Shown here: positions 5,736 through 13,368 of the stretch, piece by piece | How positions within the stretch are numbered: position 1 is the first letter of the stretch | Layout: each line of letters opens with the position of its first letter | Origin: JBBTCJ01 sp038043285 | GTDB lineage: Bacteria > Planctomycetota > Phycisphaerae > UBA1845 | DNA: 19,740 nt | Assembly: GCA_038043285.1 (NCBI GenBank) | Contig: JBBTCJ010000128.1 | Span: 1 to 19,740, forward strand | Direction of reading: 5' to 3' | Translations under genes and position numbers: made by a program | Notes under the pieces: generated by a model | Told to the model about the DNA's origin: nothing | The model's input: the letters and a program-made list of their open reading frames with translations, nothing else | Databases searched by the model: none

Positions 5736-8700
5736 ATGACCTCCAAGGAAATCAGGCAACAGTTCCTAGACTTTTTCCGCACCAAGGCCCACGCGATCGT
5801 GGATTCCTCCCTGGTCGTCCCCTTCGACGATCCGACACTGATGTTTACCAATGCGGGCATGAACCAGTTCAAGGACGTGTTCCTGGGAACCGGTTCTCGC
5901 CCGTACACTCGGGCAGCGGACACCCAAAAGTGCATTCGTGCGGGCGGCAAGCACAACGACCTCGATGACGTCGGGCAAGACACCTATCACCACACCTTCT
6001 TTGAGATGCTGGGCAACTGGTCCTTCGGAGACTATTTCAAGAAGGAAGCCATCGGGTGGGCGTGGGAATTGCTCACCAAGGTCTGGGGCATCGACAAATC
6101 ACGGCTTCATGCGACGTATTTTCAGGGTGACGCGGCCGAGGGCCTTGAACCTGACTCCGAAGCCGCCGAGCTTTGGCGGACGGTCACCGACATCGACCCG
6201 AGGCACATCCATCCTGGAAACAAGAAGGACAACTTCTGGGAGATGGGCGACACCGGGCCCTGCGGCCCGTGCAGCGAAATCAACATCGATCTGACGCCGG
6301 ACAAGTCGGGCGCAAGCCTGGTCAACAAGGGTGACGCCCGCGTCATGGAGATCTGGAACCTCGTCTTCATCCAGTTCAACCGAAGCAACGACGGCCGTCT
6401 GACCCCCCTGCCCGCCAAGCACGTGGATACCGGGATGGGCTTCGAGCGCCTCTGCGCCGTGTTGCAGGGGATGCAACAGGGAAATCTCGGCAAGTTCAGC
6501 AATTACGACACCGACGTCTTCACGCCGATCTTCACGGCCATCCGCAAGCGCACCGGCGCACCGGAGTATCGCGGAACTTTGCCTGATCAGAGCCGCGACC
6601 GTGAAGGGGCGGTCGTCGCTTCTGATCAGAGCCGCGACCGTGAGGGAGCGGGGGCGCATGATCCGTACCGCGACCGTCAGGGAGCGGCCCAATCGTCAAT
6701 CGACAATCGTCCATCGACAATCATGACGGACGTGGCCTACCGCGTCATCGCCGACCATCTGCGATGCCTCACCTTCGCGCTGACGGATGCGGCGATTCCA
6801 AGCAACGAAGGCCGCGGTTACGTCCTTCGCCGAATCCTCCGCCGCGCGGTTCGTTACGGTCGCCAGTACCTGAACGTGCACCAACCGTTCCTTTGCGACC
6901 TCGTTCCGGCGGTCGTGGATCACATGGCCGACGCGTTCCCCGAACTGCGCAATGCTCACAACGGGCGCAATGTCGAACGCATCGCCGAATTGATCCGCGA
7001 CGAGGAGGCGTCGTTCCTCAAGACGCTCGATCGCGGTATCAAGTTGTTCGGCGAAGCCGCCGACTACGCCCGACGCCATCACCACGGCAAGATCAGCGGC
7101 GAAGATGCTTTTCGACTGCACGACACCTACGGCTTCCCCATCGACCTCACCGAACTGATGGCCGAAGAGAAGGGACTGACGATCGACATCGGCGAGTATG
7201 AGAGGTTAATGGAGAATGCACGACAGCTCGCACGAGTTTCGGTGGACATTGCGGATGCGGACCGGGAACAACGCGAAGCTAAGGCAATAGACGACTCGAA
7301 GAAACATGCCGCAGTAGACGACAGGCATAAGTACGACTCGGAATTGCGATGCAAGACTCAGATCATGGGTGGGGCATGGCAGGTCAGACTTGGTGACAAT
7401 GCCGCCAATGAGGGACAGAAAGTGATCTTAAACCTCAAGCGAACTCCTTTCTACGCAGAACAAGGCGGACAGGTTTCAGACGTCGGCGAGGTTGTAACTC
7501 GAACCGGGACTGTAAAGATTACGCGCGTCGAACGTCACATTCATCCGCTTGGGTTCGCTATCTTACATAGTGGCATCGTCATCAGCGGGAAAATTGTGGG
7601 TGCGGGCGAAGACTGTGAAGCAATCGTTTCGCGCACACATCGTATCCCCACCATGCAGAACCACACCGCTACGCACGTCCTCAACTGGTCCTTGCGCGAG
7701 GTGTTGGAAAGCGGAGGAAGTGGGAAGGTGGATCAGAAAGGCTCGCTGGTCGATCCCGAGAAAACCCGGTTCGATTTTTCACACAATAAGCCACTCACCG
7801 ATGACGAACTCGACCGCATCGAAGCATTGTGCAAGAAGCAGATAGACCAAGCCTTGCCGGTGTACGCCGCCATGCGCGAGGAGAACTTCGTCGAGCAGAA
7901 GCAGGCCCGCGAGATTAACACGCTCCGAGCGGTCTTCGGCGAAAAGTATCCTGACAAGGTCCGCGTCGTCTCCATCGGGGTGCCGATCACCGAGGAAGAC
8001 GCGCGAAATGCGGGCACGAAAGATTGGCTCCTCCGCTCGCCGAACAATCCCGAATGGATGAAATACTCGGTCGAGTTCTGCGGCGGGACGCACGTGAAAA
8101 ACACCTCGGAGATTGAGGCCTTCGCTCTGGTCAGCGAGGAAGGCGTGGCCAAGGGCGTTCGCCGCCTCGTGGGCATCTCCGGCGATGCCGCCAAGCGGGC
8201 TGAATCCCTCGGCGCCGAACTCCTCGCGGAAGCGGATCAGTTGCGCCAGGCGTGGAGCCGGGCTTCTTCACCTGAGCCGCGGGCTTCAGCTCGCGCGGAG
8301 GATGCGCCTGATCAGAGCCGCGACCGTGAGGGAGCGGACCTCTCCGTTTGTTTGGGCGCTTTCCAACGACGCTTGGCGGATGCGGTCATTCCTCTTCGGG
8401 TCCGTCGACAGATTCAAGCGATCCTGGCGGACCTACAGAAGGTCGCCAAGACGCACGAGAAGCAAGCGGCGGCCTCAAGCGGCGAGGCAGTTATGGAGGC
8501 TGTCGCGAGGCTGTTGTCATCCGCGACGATCCTCGGCGGCGTGACGATTGTCATCGGCGAGGTCCCCCCCGCCTCCGCCGACGCCCTTCGCGGCGCGATT
8601 GACTGGATTCGCAACAAGACGGATGCTTCCGCCGTCCTGCTCGGCTGCGTGACCGAGGGTAAGGTCACGCTGATCGCGGGGATGAGCAAAGCCGTCGTCG

Positions 8701-8864
8701 ATCGCGGCGTCAAAGCCGGCGACCTCATTAAGGAAATCTCTCCGGTCGTGGGCGGCAAGGGCGGCGGAAGACCCGACTTGGCCCAGGGCGGCGGACCGGA
8801 CAGCGGTGGATTGCATCGGGCGATCGAGTCAGCCGGTGAGTGGTTTCGGACGCGGGTCGGGTAG
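5736..8864 (+). CDS. alaS: Alanyl-tRNA synthetase with repeat-derived insertions
   Basis: Class II synthetase that charges tRNA-Ala in the cytosol and clears Ser/Gly mischarging. It is 1042 aa, about 160 more than the usual 870-880. The catalytic domain shows HHTFFEMLGNWSFGDYF (85-101), GDTGPCGPCSEIN and GRGYVLRRILRRAVRYGR (from about 359). The editing domain has the zinc ligands H643-T-A-T-H647 and C782-G-G-T-H786. The C-terminal DHHA1/C-Ala domain ends with GGKGGGRPDLAQGGG (about 1006). Two insertions are repeat-derived: residues 284 to about 330, with three D-x-x-R-D-R-x-G-A units, and about 845-868, with PEPRASAR plus a fourth unit. Both fall between conserved blocks and keep the frame. 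The start at 5736 gives MTSKEIRQQFLDFFRTKAH, the standard N-terminus; ACAGG at 5723-5727 is a modest Shine-Dalgarno. Codons around 7200-7640 look less GC-biased than elsewhere in the gene. Confidence 0.97.
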   Translation: MTSKEIRQQFLDFFRTKAHAIVDSSLVVPFDDPTLMFTNAGMNQFKDVFLGTGSRPYTRAADTQKCIRAGGKHNDLDDVGQDTYHHTFFEMLGNWSFGDYFKKEAIGWAWELLTKVWGIDKSRLHATYFQGDAAEGLEPDSEAAELWRTVTDIDPRHIHPGNKKDNFWEMGDTGPCGPCSEINIDLTPDKSGASLVNKGDARVMEIWNLVFIQFNRSNDGRLTPLPAKHVDTGMGFERLCAVLQGMQQGNLGKFSNYDTDVFTPIFTAIRKRTGAPEYRGTLPDQSRDREGAVVASDQSRDREGAGAHDPYRDRQGAAQSSIDNRPSTIMTDVAYRVIADHLRCLTFALTDAAIPSNEGRGYVLRRILRRAVRYGRQYLNVHQPFLCDLVPAVVDHMADAFPELRNAHNGRNVERIAELIRDEEASFLKTLDRGIKLFGEAADYARRHHHGKISGEDAFRLHDTYGFPIDLTELMAEEKGLTIDIGEYERLMENARQLARVSVDIADADREQREAKAIDDSKKHAAVDDRHKYDSELRCKTQIMGGAWQVRLGDNAANEGQKVILNLKRTPFYAEQGGQVSDVGEVVTRTGTVKITRVERHIHPLGFAILHSGIVISGKIVGAGEDCEAIVSRTHRIPTMQNHTATHVLNWSLREVLESGGSGKVDQKGSLVDPEKTRFDFSHNKPLTDDELDRIEALCKKQIDQALPVYAAMREENFVEQKQAREINTLRAVFGEKYPDKVRVVSIGVPITEEDARNAGTKDWLLRSPNNPEWMKYSVEFCGGTHVKNTSEIEAFALVSEEGVAKGVRRLVGISGDAAKRAESLGAELLAEADQLRQAWSRASSPEPRASARAEDAPDQSRDREGADLSVCLGAFQRRLADAVIPLRVRRQIQAILADLQKVAKTHEKQAAASSGEAVMEAVARLLSSATILGGVTIVIGEVPPASADALRGAIDWIRNKTDASAVLLGCVTEGKVTLIAGMSKAVVDRGVKAGDLIKEISPVVGGKGGGRPDLAQGGGPDSGGLHRAIESAGEWFRTRVG
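6585..6687 (+). repeat. Three tandem 28-base repeats inside alaS (DQSRDREGA units)
   Basis: Copies start at 6585, 6624 and 6660 (periods of 39 and 36 bases). The core reads GATCAGAGCCGCGACCGTG followed by a G/A-rich end of the form AGGGAGCGG. Copies 1 and 2 translate as DQSRDREGA; copy 3 is diverged (DPYRDRQGA). Spacing is a multiple of three, so the frame is kept. A fourth copy, identical over the core, lies at 8310-8337. I recall this motif as recurrent in planctomycete genomes; that is recollection, not a search. Confidence 0.85.
6692..6722 (+). repeat. Short direct repeats ATCGACAATC inside alaS
   Basis: ATCGACAATC occurs at 6699-6708 and 6713-6722, and a one-base variant, ATCGTCAATC, at 6692-6701. 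The stretch translates as SIDNRPSTI and immediately follows the third DQSRDREGA-type unit, just before the conserved block TDVAYRVIADHLR. It looks like a second repeat family nested at the same insertion site. Confidence 0.6.
8271..8337 (+). repeat. Composite repeat insertion inside alaS (PEPRASAR hairpin + DQSRDREGA)
   Basis: Bases 8271-8298 resemble the valS hairpin: the left arm reads CCTGAGCCGCGGGC against CCCGAACCGCGGGC in valS, a short loop follows, and the right arm is degenerate. Bases 8310-8337 are a full copy of the 28-base alaS repeat. Together they add about 25 residues between the editing domain and the C-Ala domain. Confidence 0.75.
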
Positions 8865-8899
8865 GATCGGCCCGGCCAGCCCGTTGTTGAATTGCGCTT

Positions 8900-8916
8900 G
8901 GTGGGCGGTGCCCACC
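8900..8916. repeat. Intergenic hairpin repeat GGTGGGC-GGT-GCCCACC
   Basis: A perfect 7-bp stem with a 3-base loop lies 35 bases after the alaS stop and 60 bases before the aminotransferase start. I recall very similar GGTGGGC...GCCCACC elements as common dispersed repeats in planctomycetes. There is no T-run after it, so it is not a classical terminator, though it could still help 3' end formation of the alaS transcript. Confidence 0.6.
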
Positions 8917-8964
8917 GTACAGTCCGGACCCTGAGCGCGAACTTGCGGCCGATCGGTCGTGCGT

Positions 8965-8969
8965 GAGGA
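8965..8969 (+). promoter_or_regulatory. Ribosome binding site of the class V aminotransferase
   Basis: GAGGA lies 6 bases before the ATG at 8976 and supports this start, which also gives the N-terminal twin-arginine signal. Confidence 0.65.
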
Positions 8970-8975
8970 ACGAAC

Positions 8976-10274
8976 ATGTCAGCAACCCGGCGTGACTTTA
9001 TGAGGACAGCGATGGCCACCGCAGCCGCTGGGGTCGCGATGCTACGCGACGACGCGCTCCAGCGCGTCCAAGCCGCGGTCGCCGACGTGGGGAGCGCAAC
9101 ACCCGAACAGCTCGCGGGCAACGAGGACTTCTGGCTCCACATTCAAGGCGCCTACGACGTCGATCGGTCGTTGATCAACCTCAACAACGGCGGCGTCGCA
9201 CCGGCACCGCGAGTGGTGCTGAACGCCATGCATAGCCACGTGGAGTTCACGAATCACCTGCCGCCGCGACATCTTTGGGACGTGCTCGACAAGCAACTCG
9301 AACCGGTTCGCAAACGTTTGGCGGAGGCCTTCGGTTGCGACAAGGAAGAGCTGGCCATCGTCCGCAACGCCAGCGAAGCCCTCGAGACCTGCCTCTTCGG
9401 CATCGACCTCAACCCCGGCGATGAAATCCTCACCACCAGTCACGATTACCCGCGGATGATGAACACGCTCAGACAGCGCGTCCGCCGCGACGGCGTGGCG
9501 CTCAAGACCTTCAACATCCCCACTCCGCCGAAGGATCCGTCGGAACTCTATGATCTTTTCGCCAAGAACATCACCGACAAGACGCGGGTCATCCTGGTCT
9601 GCCACATTACCAACCTTACCGGCCAGATCTTCCCGGTGAAGCGAATCGTGGAGCTTGGCCGATCGCGCGGCATCGAGGTCATCGTTGACGGCGCCCACGC
9701 TTTCGCCCACTTCCCCTTCAAACATGCGGACCTCGATTGCGACTACTACGGGACGAGCCTGCACAAATGGCTCAGCGCTCCGATCGGCACGGGGTTCCTC
9801 TTTGTGCGCAAATCCAAGATCGAGAAGCTTTGGCCGCTGATGGCCCCGCCGGAGGAAAAGCTCAACGACATCCGCAAGTTCGAGGAAATCGGCACGCACC
9901 CTACCGCCCCCTTTCTAGCGATCGCGGAGGCCCTCACGCTCTACGAGTGCATCGGTCCGGAGCGGAAGGCTGCCCGCCTGCGCCACCTTCGTGACCTCTG
10001 GGCTAGGCCGCTGATCGGCGAGAAAGGCGTGGTTTTCTACAGCAGCTTCGACCCCGCGCAATCCTGTGGTATCTGCAACGTGGGCATCGAGGGGATCAAG
10101 GCCGGCGACTTGACCAAGCACCTGTTCGACAAGCATCGCATTTTCGTGACGCCCATCGAACACGAGCACGTCAACGGCATCCGCGTCACGCCGAACACCT
10201 ATACGACGATTCAGGAAGTCCGGCGATTCGCCGAAGCCATTGAGGATGTAGTTCAGAAGGGCCTTCCAAGCTGA
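8976..10274 (+). CDS. Tat-exported class V PLP aminotransferase (isopenicillin N epimerase-like)
   Basis: 432 aa. The N-terminus MSATRRDFMRTAMATAAAGVAML is a twin-arginine signal (RR at residues 5-6 plus a weakly hydrophobic Ala-rich core), predicting export of a folded, cofactor-loaded enzyme. The rest is a fold-type I PLP enzyme of the class V / SufS-CefD group: NLNNGGVAPAPRVV near the N-terminus, NASEALETCLFG (cofactor phosphate region), VDGAHAFAHF with cofactor-binding Asp238 and His241, and TSLHKWLSAPIGTGFLFV with the Schiff-base Lys264. The active-site Cys loop expected of a dedicated cysteine desulfurase is not evident, so epimerase-like or lyase-like chemistry is more plausible; the substrate is unknown. 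It is preceded by a good Shine-Dalgarno and followed by a convergent permease, so it appears to be a single-gene unit. Confidence 0.88.
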   Translation: MSATRRDFMRTAMATAAAGVAMLRDDALQRVQAAVADVGSATPEQLAGNEDFWLHIQGAYDVDRSLINLNNGGVAPAPRVVLNAMHSHVEFTNHLPPRHLWDVLDKQLEPVRKRLAEAFGCDKEELAIVRNASEALETCLFGIDLNPGDEILTTSHDYPRMMNTLRQRVRRDGVALKTFNIPTPPKDPSELYDLFAKNITDKTRVILVCHITNLTGQIFPVKRIVELGRSRGIEVIVDGAHAFAHFPFKHADLDCDYYGTSLHKWLSAPIGTGFLFVRKSKIEKLWPLMAPPEEKLNDIRKFEEIGTHPTAPFLAIAEALTLYECIGPERKAARLRHLRDLWARPLIGEKGVVFYSSFDPAQSCGICNVGIEGIKAGDLTKHLFDKHRIFVTPIEHEHVNGIRVTPNTYTTIQEVRRFAEAIEDVVQKGLPS

Positions 10275-10347
10275 ACTTCGAACGGCGATGCGTAAACGCG
10301 CGAGAAGACGCCACGAATCCGCTGAGTTTGGAAAGCACCCTGGGGCC

Positions 10348-10380
10348 GTCATTCTGCGCCACGCGGAGAACTTCAGGGCG
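10348..10380. repeat. Possible dispersed intergenic repeat in the convergent gap 10275-10484
   Basis: GTCATTCTGCGCCACGCGG followed by AGAACTTCAGGGCG resembles the dispersed GTCATTCTGAGC...GAAGAATCTCAGGGCG family that I recall from several bacterial genomes. No other copy is visible in this window. The rest of the 210-base gap shows no convincing gene or terminator. Confidence 0.3.
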
Positions 10381-10484
10381 GTCCTCCTCTTCGTCGCGTC
10401 GCTGTTCATTCGCGGCGGGTTGTCCTGCCCATAAGAGGTCGCTGCGCCCACAAGGGACGACGCTACAGGAGCGCGGGGGAAGTT

Positions 10485-12242
10485 CTATCTCCGGGCATGG
10501 TCGCCATCCGCCCGGCGGGATAGAAGACCGAAAACCAACCCCAACACAGCCAGGACAAGTCCGATTCCGATCATACTCACGCCGGTGTTGGCCCGCCCAT
10601 GTGCCGGATCGTCCGCCGCCGACAAGGCCGCGAGAAATCGGGTGGCACTCATGTCGTGCGGAATGACGTACAACGCAACCGCAATCAGCAGGAATCCGAC
10701 GGCGCCAAGCTTCTGGCCCACCGACGCGCGGCGAACGCGACCCGGTTCACCGGCCAGCCGGCTGTGGTTGTATCCATAGGAGGCATACGCGGCCATGCCC
10801 AGCATCAGCCACCCCACGAACCGCCACCACGATGATGGCGGCAAATAATACATCAACCCCATGCAAGACGCGGCACCGAGTAGGGGCAGGAGAAACGGTC
10901 CCAGCGGCACGCGGAAGGGCCGATGGCGCTGCGGGTCTTTCAGACGCAACACCGGAATCCCGATGCAAACGAGTACGAAAGCAAAAAGTGTTCCGATGTT
11001 CGTCAGGTCCACCGTTGCATTGATGTTCGCCACTCCCGCGAGCAACCCCACCACGATGCCCGTCAGAATCGTCGTCACGTGCGGAGTGCGGAACCGCGGA
11101 TGAACGCGGGTGAACACCTTCGGCAAAAGCCCGTCGCGGGCCATGGACATGAAGATTCGCGGCTGGCCGAGTTGGAACACCAGCAGGACGGCCGTGTGCG
11201 CAACCACCGATCCGAAGGCGACGATGGTGGTCGCCCACTTCGCCTGCGGGGCGACGTGATCCAGCGCCATGGTCAACGGCTCAGCCGTCTCCGTCGCCAG
11301 ACGAGTTTTCAACTCTTCGTATGGAATCAGCCCCGTAAAGACCGCAGCCACGACGACGTAGATCACCGTACACACCACCAGCGAAGCGATGATCCCGATC
11401 GGCAGGTCGCGGGAGGGGTTCTTGGTTTCCTCGGCCACCGTGGACACGGCGTCGAACCCTATGTATGCGAAGAACACCACCGCCGCTCCGGCGAGCGTCC
11501 CGCCCCAACCCTGGGGTTGGAACGGCGTCCAATTCTGGGTCATCTCCGCCGGCGAAACAAAATAGAACGCCACCCCCACGAAGAACCCCAGCACGATGAT
11601 CTTGATGATGACCATGACCGCGTTGAACCGCGCGGACTCGCGAATCCCCCAGACGAGGACCACGGTCAGGGCGGCCACAATTGCCGCCGCCAGGAAATTA
11701 AACGCGATGGGAACTCCGAACAGGTGCGGAGCGCTTTCCAACACCCCCGGTATCTGACGGGCGGTCCAATAATCCGTTGCCATCCAGCCCGGAACGTTGA
11801 TCCCGAACCCGTCGTGCAGGAACGTCCGAAAATAATTCGACCAACTGATCGCCACCGATACGTTGCCGATTGCGTACTAGATCATCAAATCCCAACCGAT
11901 GATCCATGCGATCAGCTCGCCCAGCGTGGCGTAGGCGTAGGTGTAGGCGGACCCCGAAATCGGCACCATCGAAGCGAATTCAGCGTAGCAAAGGGCAGTG
12001 AAGGCGCAGACGACGGCCGTGATGCAAAACGAAAGCGACAGGGAGGCGCCGGCACCCGGTCGAGCGGCGTCGCCCGCAGCCGCCGTGCCCACAGTGGCGA
12101 AGATTCCCGCCCCGATGATCGCTCCGATGCCCAAGAGGGTGACGTTCAGCGGGCCGAGCGTCCGCCGAAGCTGCGTCTGCGGTTGCTCCGCCGCAGCGAG
12201 GATGTCATTGAGGTTCTTGGTTCGAAACAACTGCGAAAGCAT
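10485..12242 (-). pseudogene. APC-family amino-acid permease interrupted by an in-frame amber codon
   Basis: One continuous minus-strand frame encodes a cytoplasmic-membrane amino-acid transporter of the APC superfamily (YfnA / cationic amino acid transporter-like). The start ATG at 12242 gives MLSQLFRTKNLNDIL, then LRRTLGPLNVTLLGIGAIIGAGIF, the hallmark TM1 region. After 121 codons a TAG (11877-11879) stops translation; 463 further sense codons follow in the same frame with normal permease sequence (FFAYIGFDAVSTVAEETKNP, FRTPHVTTILTG, many hydrophobic segments). The sequence reads G-W-D-L-M-I-stop-Y-A-I-G-N-V-S, where relatives have G-W-D-L-x-L-E-Y-A, so a single GAG-to-TAG change explains it. 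No frameshift or other stop is present, which suggests a recent mutation, a sequencing error or readthrough. The N-terminal 121 aa alone could not transport. Confidence 0.85.
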
Positions 12243-12475
12243 CGTCGTTGGTCCCCGCAATGGTGATCTCGGGGGTTCCGCCGACCGATCGGCGACCCGG
12301 CCCATGACGCGGGGGAACCCTAACGCAACCTGCAACGAGGAGCAAACCGTCCCGTGGCGACGCGGCGAACCAGACGAAGCCCCCTCCAGCGAGTCCGCAC
12401 GTGTCGTTTCTTGTCACTCGATGCACAAAACCCTCACCTTGACACGAATAAGCGGTCGAATCCAGCGAAACAAGC

Positions 12476-12481
12476 TATAAT
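12476..12481 (+). promoter_or_regulatory. Candidate -10 box (TATAAT) for the YIP1-MacAB-like operon
   Basis: This is an exact TATAAT in otherwise GC-rich DNA, 75 bases before the likely GTG start at 12557. No consensus -35 lies at the normal 16-18-base spacing; the exact TTGACA at 12439-12444 is too far upstream. An activator-dependent promoter or chance are both possible. Confidence 0.4.
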
Positions 12482-12540
12482 CGTTACCGCGTCCGCGGTA
12501 TCCGCGCCATGACCGTTGCGGCCGTGCGGACCGCATTGCA

Positions 12541-12546
12541 AGGAGG
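12541..12546 (+). promoter_or_regulatory. Ribosome binding site that sets the YIP1-like start
   Basis: AGGAGG lies 10 bases before GTG 12557 and inside the longer reading frame that begins at ATG 12509. That position favours the GTG over the upstream ATG. Confidence 0.7.
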
Positions 12547-12556
12547 ATCGTTCAAC

Positions 12557-13294
12557 GTGTCGCACGCGGCCTCACAGCCCCAACCGCTTCGCCTGCGCCA
12601 TGCCTTGATGGTGTTCGCCACCCCTCGGACCTTGTTCTCCCGCGTCGAGGACACCGGAGCGTACGGATGGGCGCTGGTCGTGCTGCTGGGCCTGGTCGTG
12701 CTCCTCGGATACGCCCACGTGCAGACCGGGCTGATTGACCGCGACGTGGACCTCCAGACCGAAACACAACTGGCGCAGCTCGAGGAGAAGCAGGCCAACC
12801 TATTGGACAGGGTCGCCCTGCGTGAAAGCATGGAGGGCATTCGCAAGCAAGCCGTCTTCACGAAGGTCATCACCCGGCTCGCCGTGATCGTGGCCGCCCC
12901 CGTGGAGATGCTCGCGTCTTTCCTGCTCATCTCGTCCGTGTTCTATGCGGTCGTCGCCTTGACCGGGCGGAAACCGGAGTATCACACGTTGATGTCCGTC
13001 TGCGTGTACGCGGGATTTGTAGAGTTGGCCGCAATCGTGCTCCAGCTTGCCATGATGGTCTACTACCAGACCACGAACGTCGACACGTCGCTTCAGGCGT
13101 TGGGTGGGGACAGCCTCCGGTTCCTCGGGGCGATCGATCCGTTCCGAATCTGGTTCTGGGTGCTGGTCTGTCTGGGGCTGATGACGACGCACCAGTTGGG
13201 CCGGCGATCGGCGATTGCAACCTGCGTCCTTCTGGGCGGCGTAGCCCTTGGGGTTCGGATCACCATGATCTATCTGGTCTCCGCCGGGGCGTGA
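12557..13294 (+). CDS. YIP1-family integral membrane protein
   Basis: 245 aa from the GTG at 12557, chosen because AGGAGG lies 10 bases upstream; an ATG at 12509 in the same frame would add 16 residues. The protein has about five membrane segments: ALVVLLGLVVLLGYAHV near the N-terminus, then after a soluble loop of about 60 charged residues LAVIVAAPVEMLASFLLISS, CVYAGFVELAAIVLQLAMMV, IWFWVLVCLGLMTTHQL and ATCVLLGGVALGVRITMIYL. The opening ALMVFATPRTLFSRVEDTGAYGWALVVLL is the typical start of bacterial YIP1-domain proteins, whose function is poorly defined. It is the first gene of an operon with an adaptor, an ATPase and two permeases (74 bases to the next start), so a role in assembly or regulation of that ABC system is a reasonable but unproven inference. 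Confidence 0.75.
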   Translation: MSHAASQPQPLRLRHALMVFATPRTLFSRVEDTGAYGWALVVLLGLVVLLGYAHVQTGLIDRDVDLQTETQLAQLEEKQANLLDRVALRESMEGIRKQAVFTKVITRLAVIVAAPVEMLASFLLISSVFYAVVALTGRKPEYHTLMSVCVYAGFVELAAIVLQLAMMVYYQTTNVDTSLQALGGDSLRFLGAIDPFRIWFWVLVCLGLMTTHQLGRRSAIATCVLLGGVALGVRITMIYLVSAGA

Positions 13295-13352
13295 CGCGGA
13301 CAGCGGAATGTGGCGCGCAGGCCGGACGAATGATCCGGCGAAGTGACGACTC

Positions 13353-13358
13353 GGGAGG
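13353..13358 (+). promoter_or_regulatory. Ribosome binding site that sets the adaptor start
   Basis: GGGAGG lies 10 bases before ATG 13369. It supports that start over the longer frame beginning with GTG 13291, which overlaps the previous stop. Confidence 0.6.
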
Positions 13359-13368
13359 ATGGATTCCG

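Larger units (their letters stand above)
12243..12556. other. Divergent intergenic region between permease and YIP1 operon
   Basis: This 314-base gap separates the minus-strand permease from the plus-strand operon and should hold promoters for both. The operon side has a perfect TATAAT at 12476-12481 and a perfect TTGACA at 12439-12444, but 31 bases apart. The permease side is GC-rich, with a small inverted repeat GCCGA-CCGA-TCGGC around 12280-12293 and no obvious promoter. No RNA gene or small coding region was convincing. Confidence 0.5.

Noticed and set aside
6585..6687. CRISPR-like array
   Set aside because: Repeats are separated by only 8-11 bases, keep an open reading frame inside alaS, and there are no cas genes.
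10485..11855. C-terminal permease part as an independent gene starting at GTG 11855
   Set aside because: It would begin inside a membrane segment, has no Shine-Dalgarno, and continues exactly in frame with the N-terminal part across a single TAG.
11877..11879. Pyrrolysine or programmed recoding at the TAG
   Set aside because: No recoding structure or pyl genes are visible, and relatives have a plain Glu codon here; mutation or sequencing error is simpler.
10923..12266. Long plus-strand ORF (447 aa) opposite the permease
   Set aside because: Arg/His-rich, low-hydrophobicity composition typical of the antisense of a GC-rich membrane-protein gene; the minus strand shows clear permease motifs.
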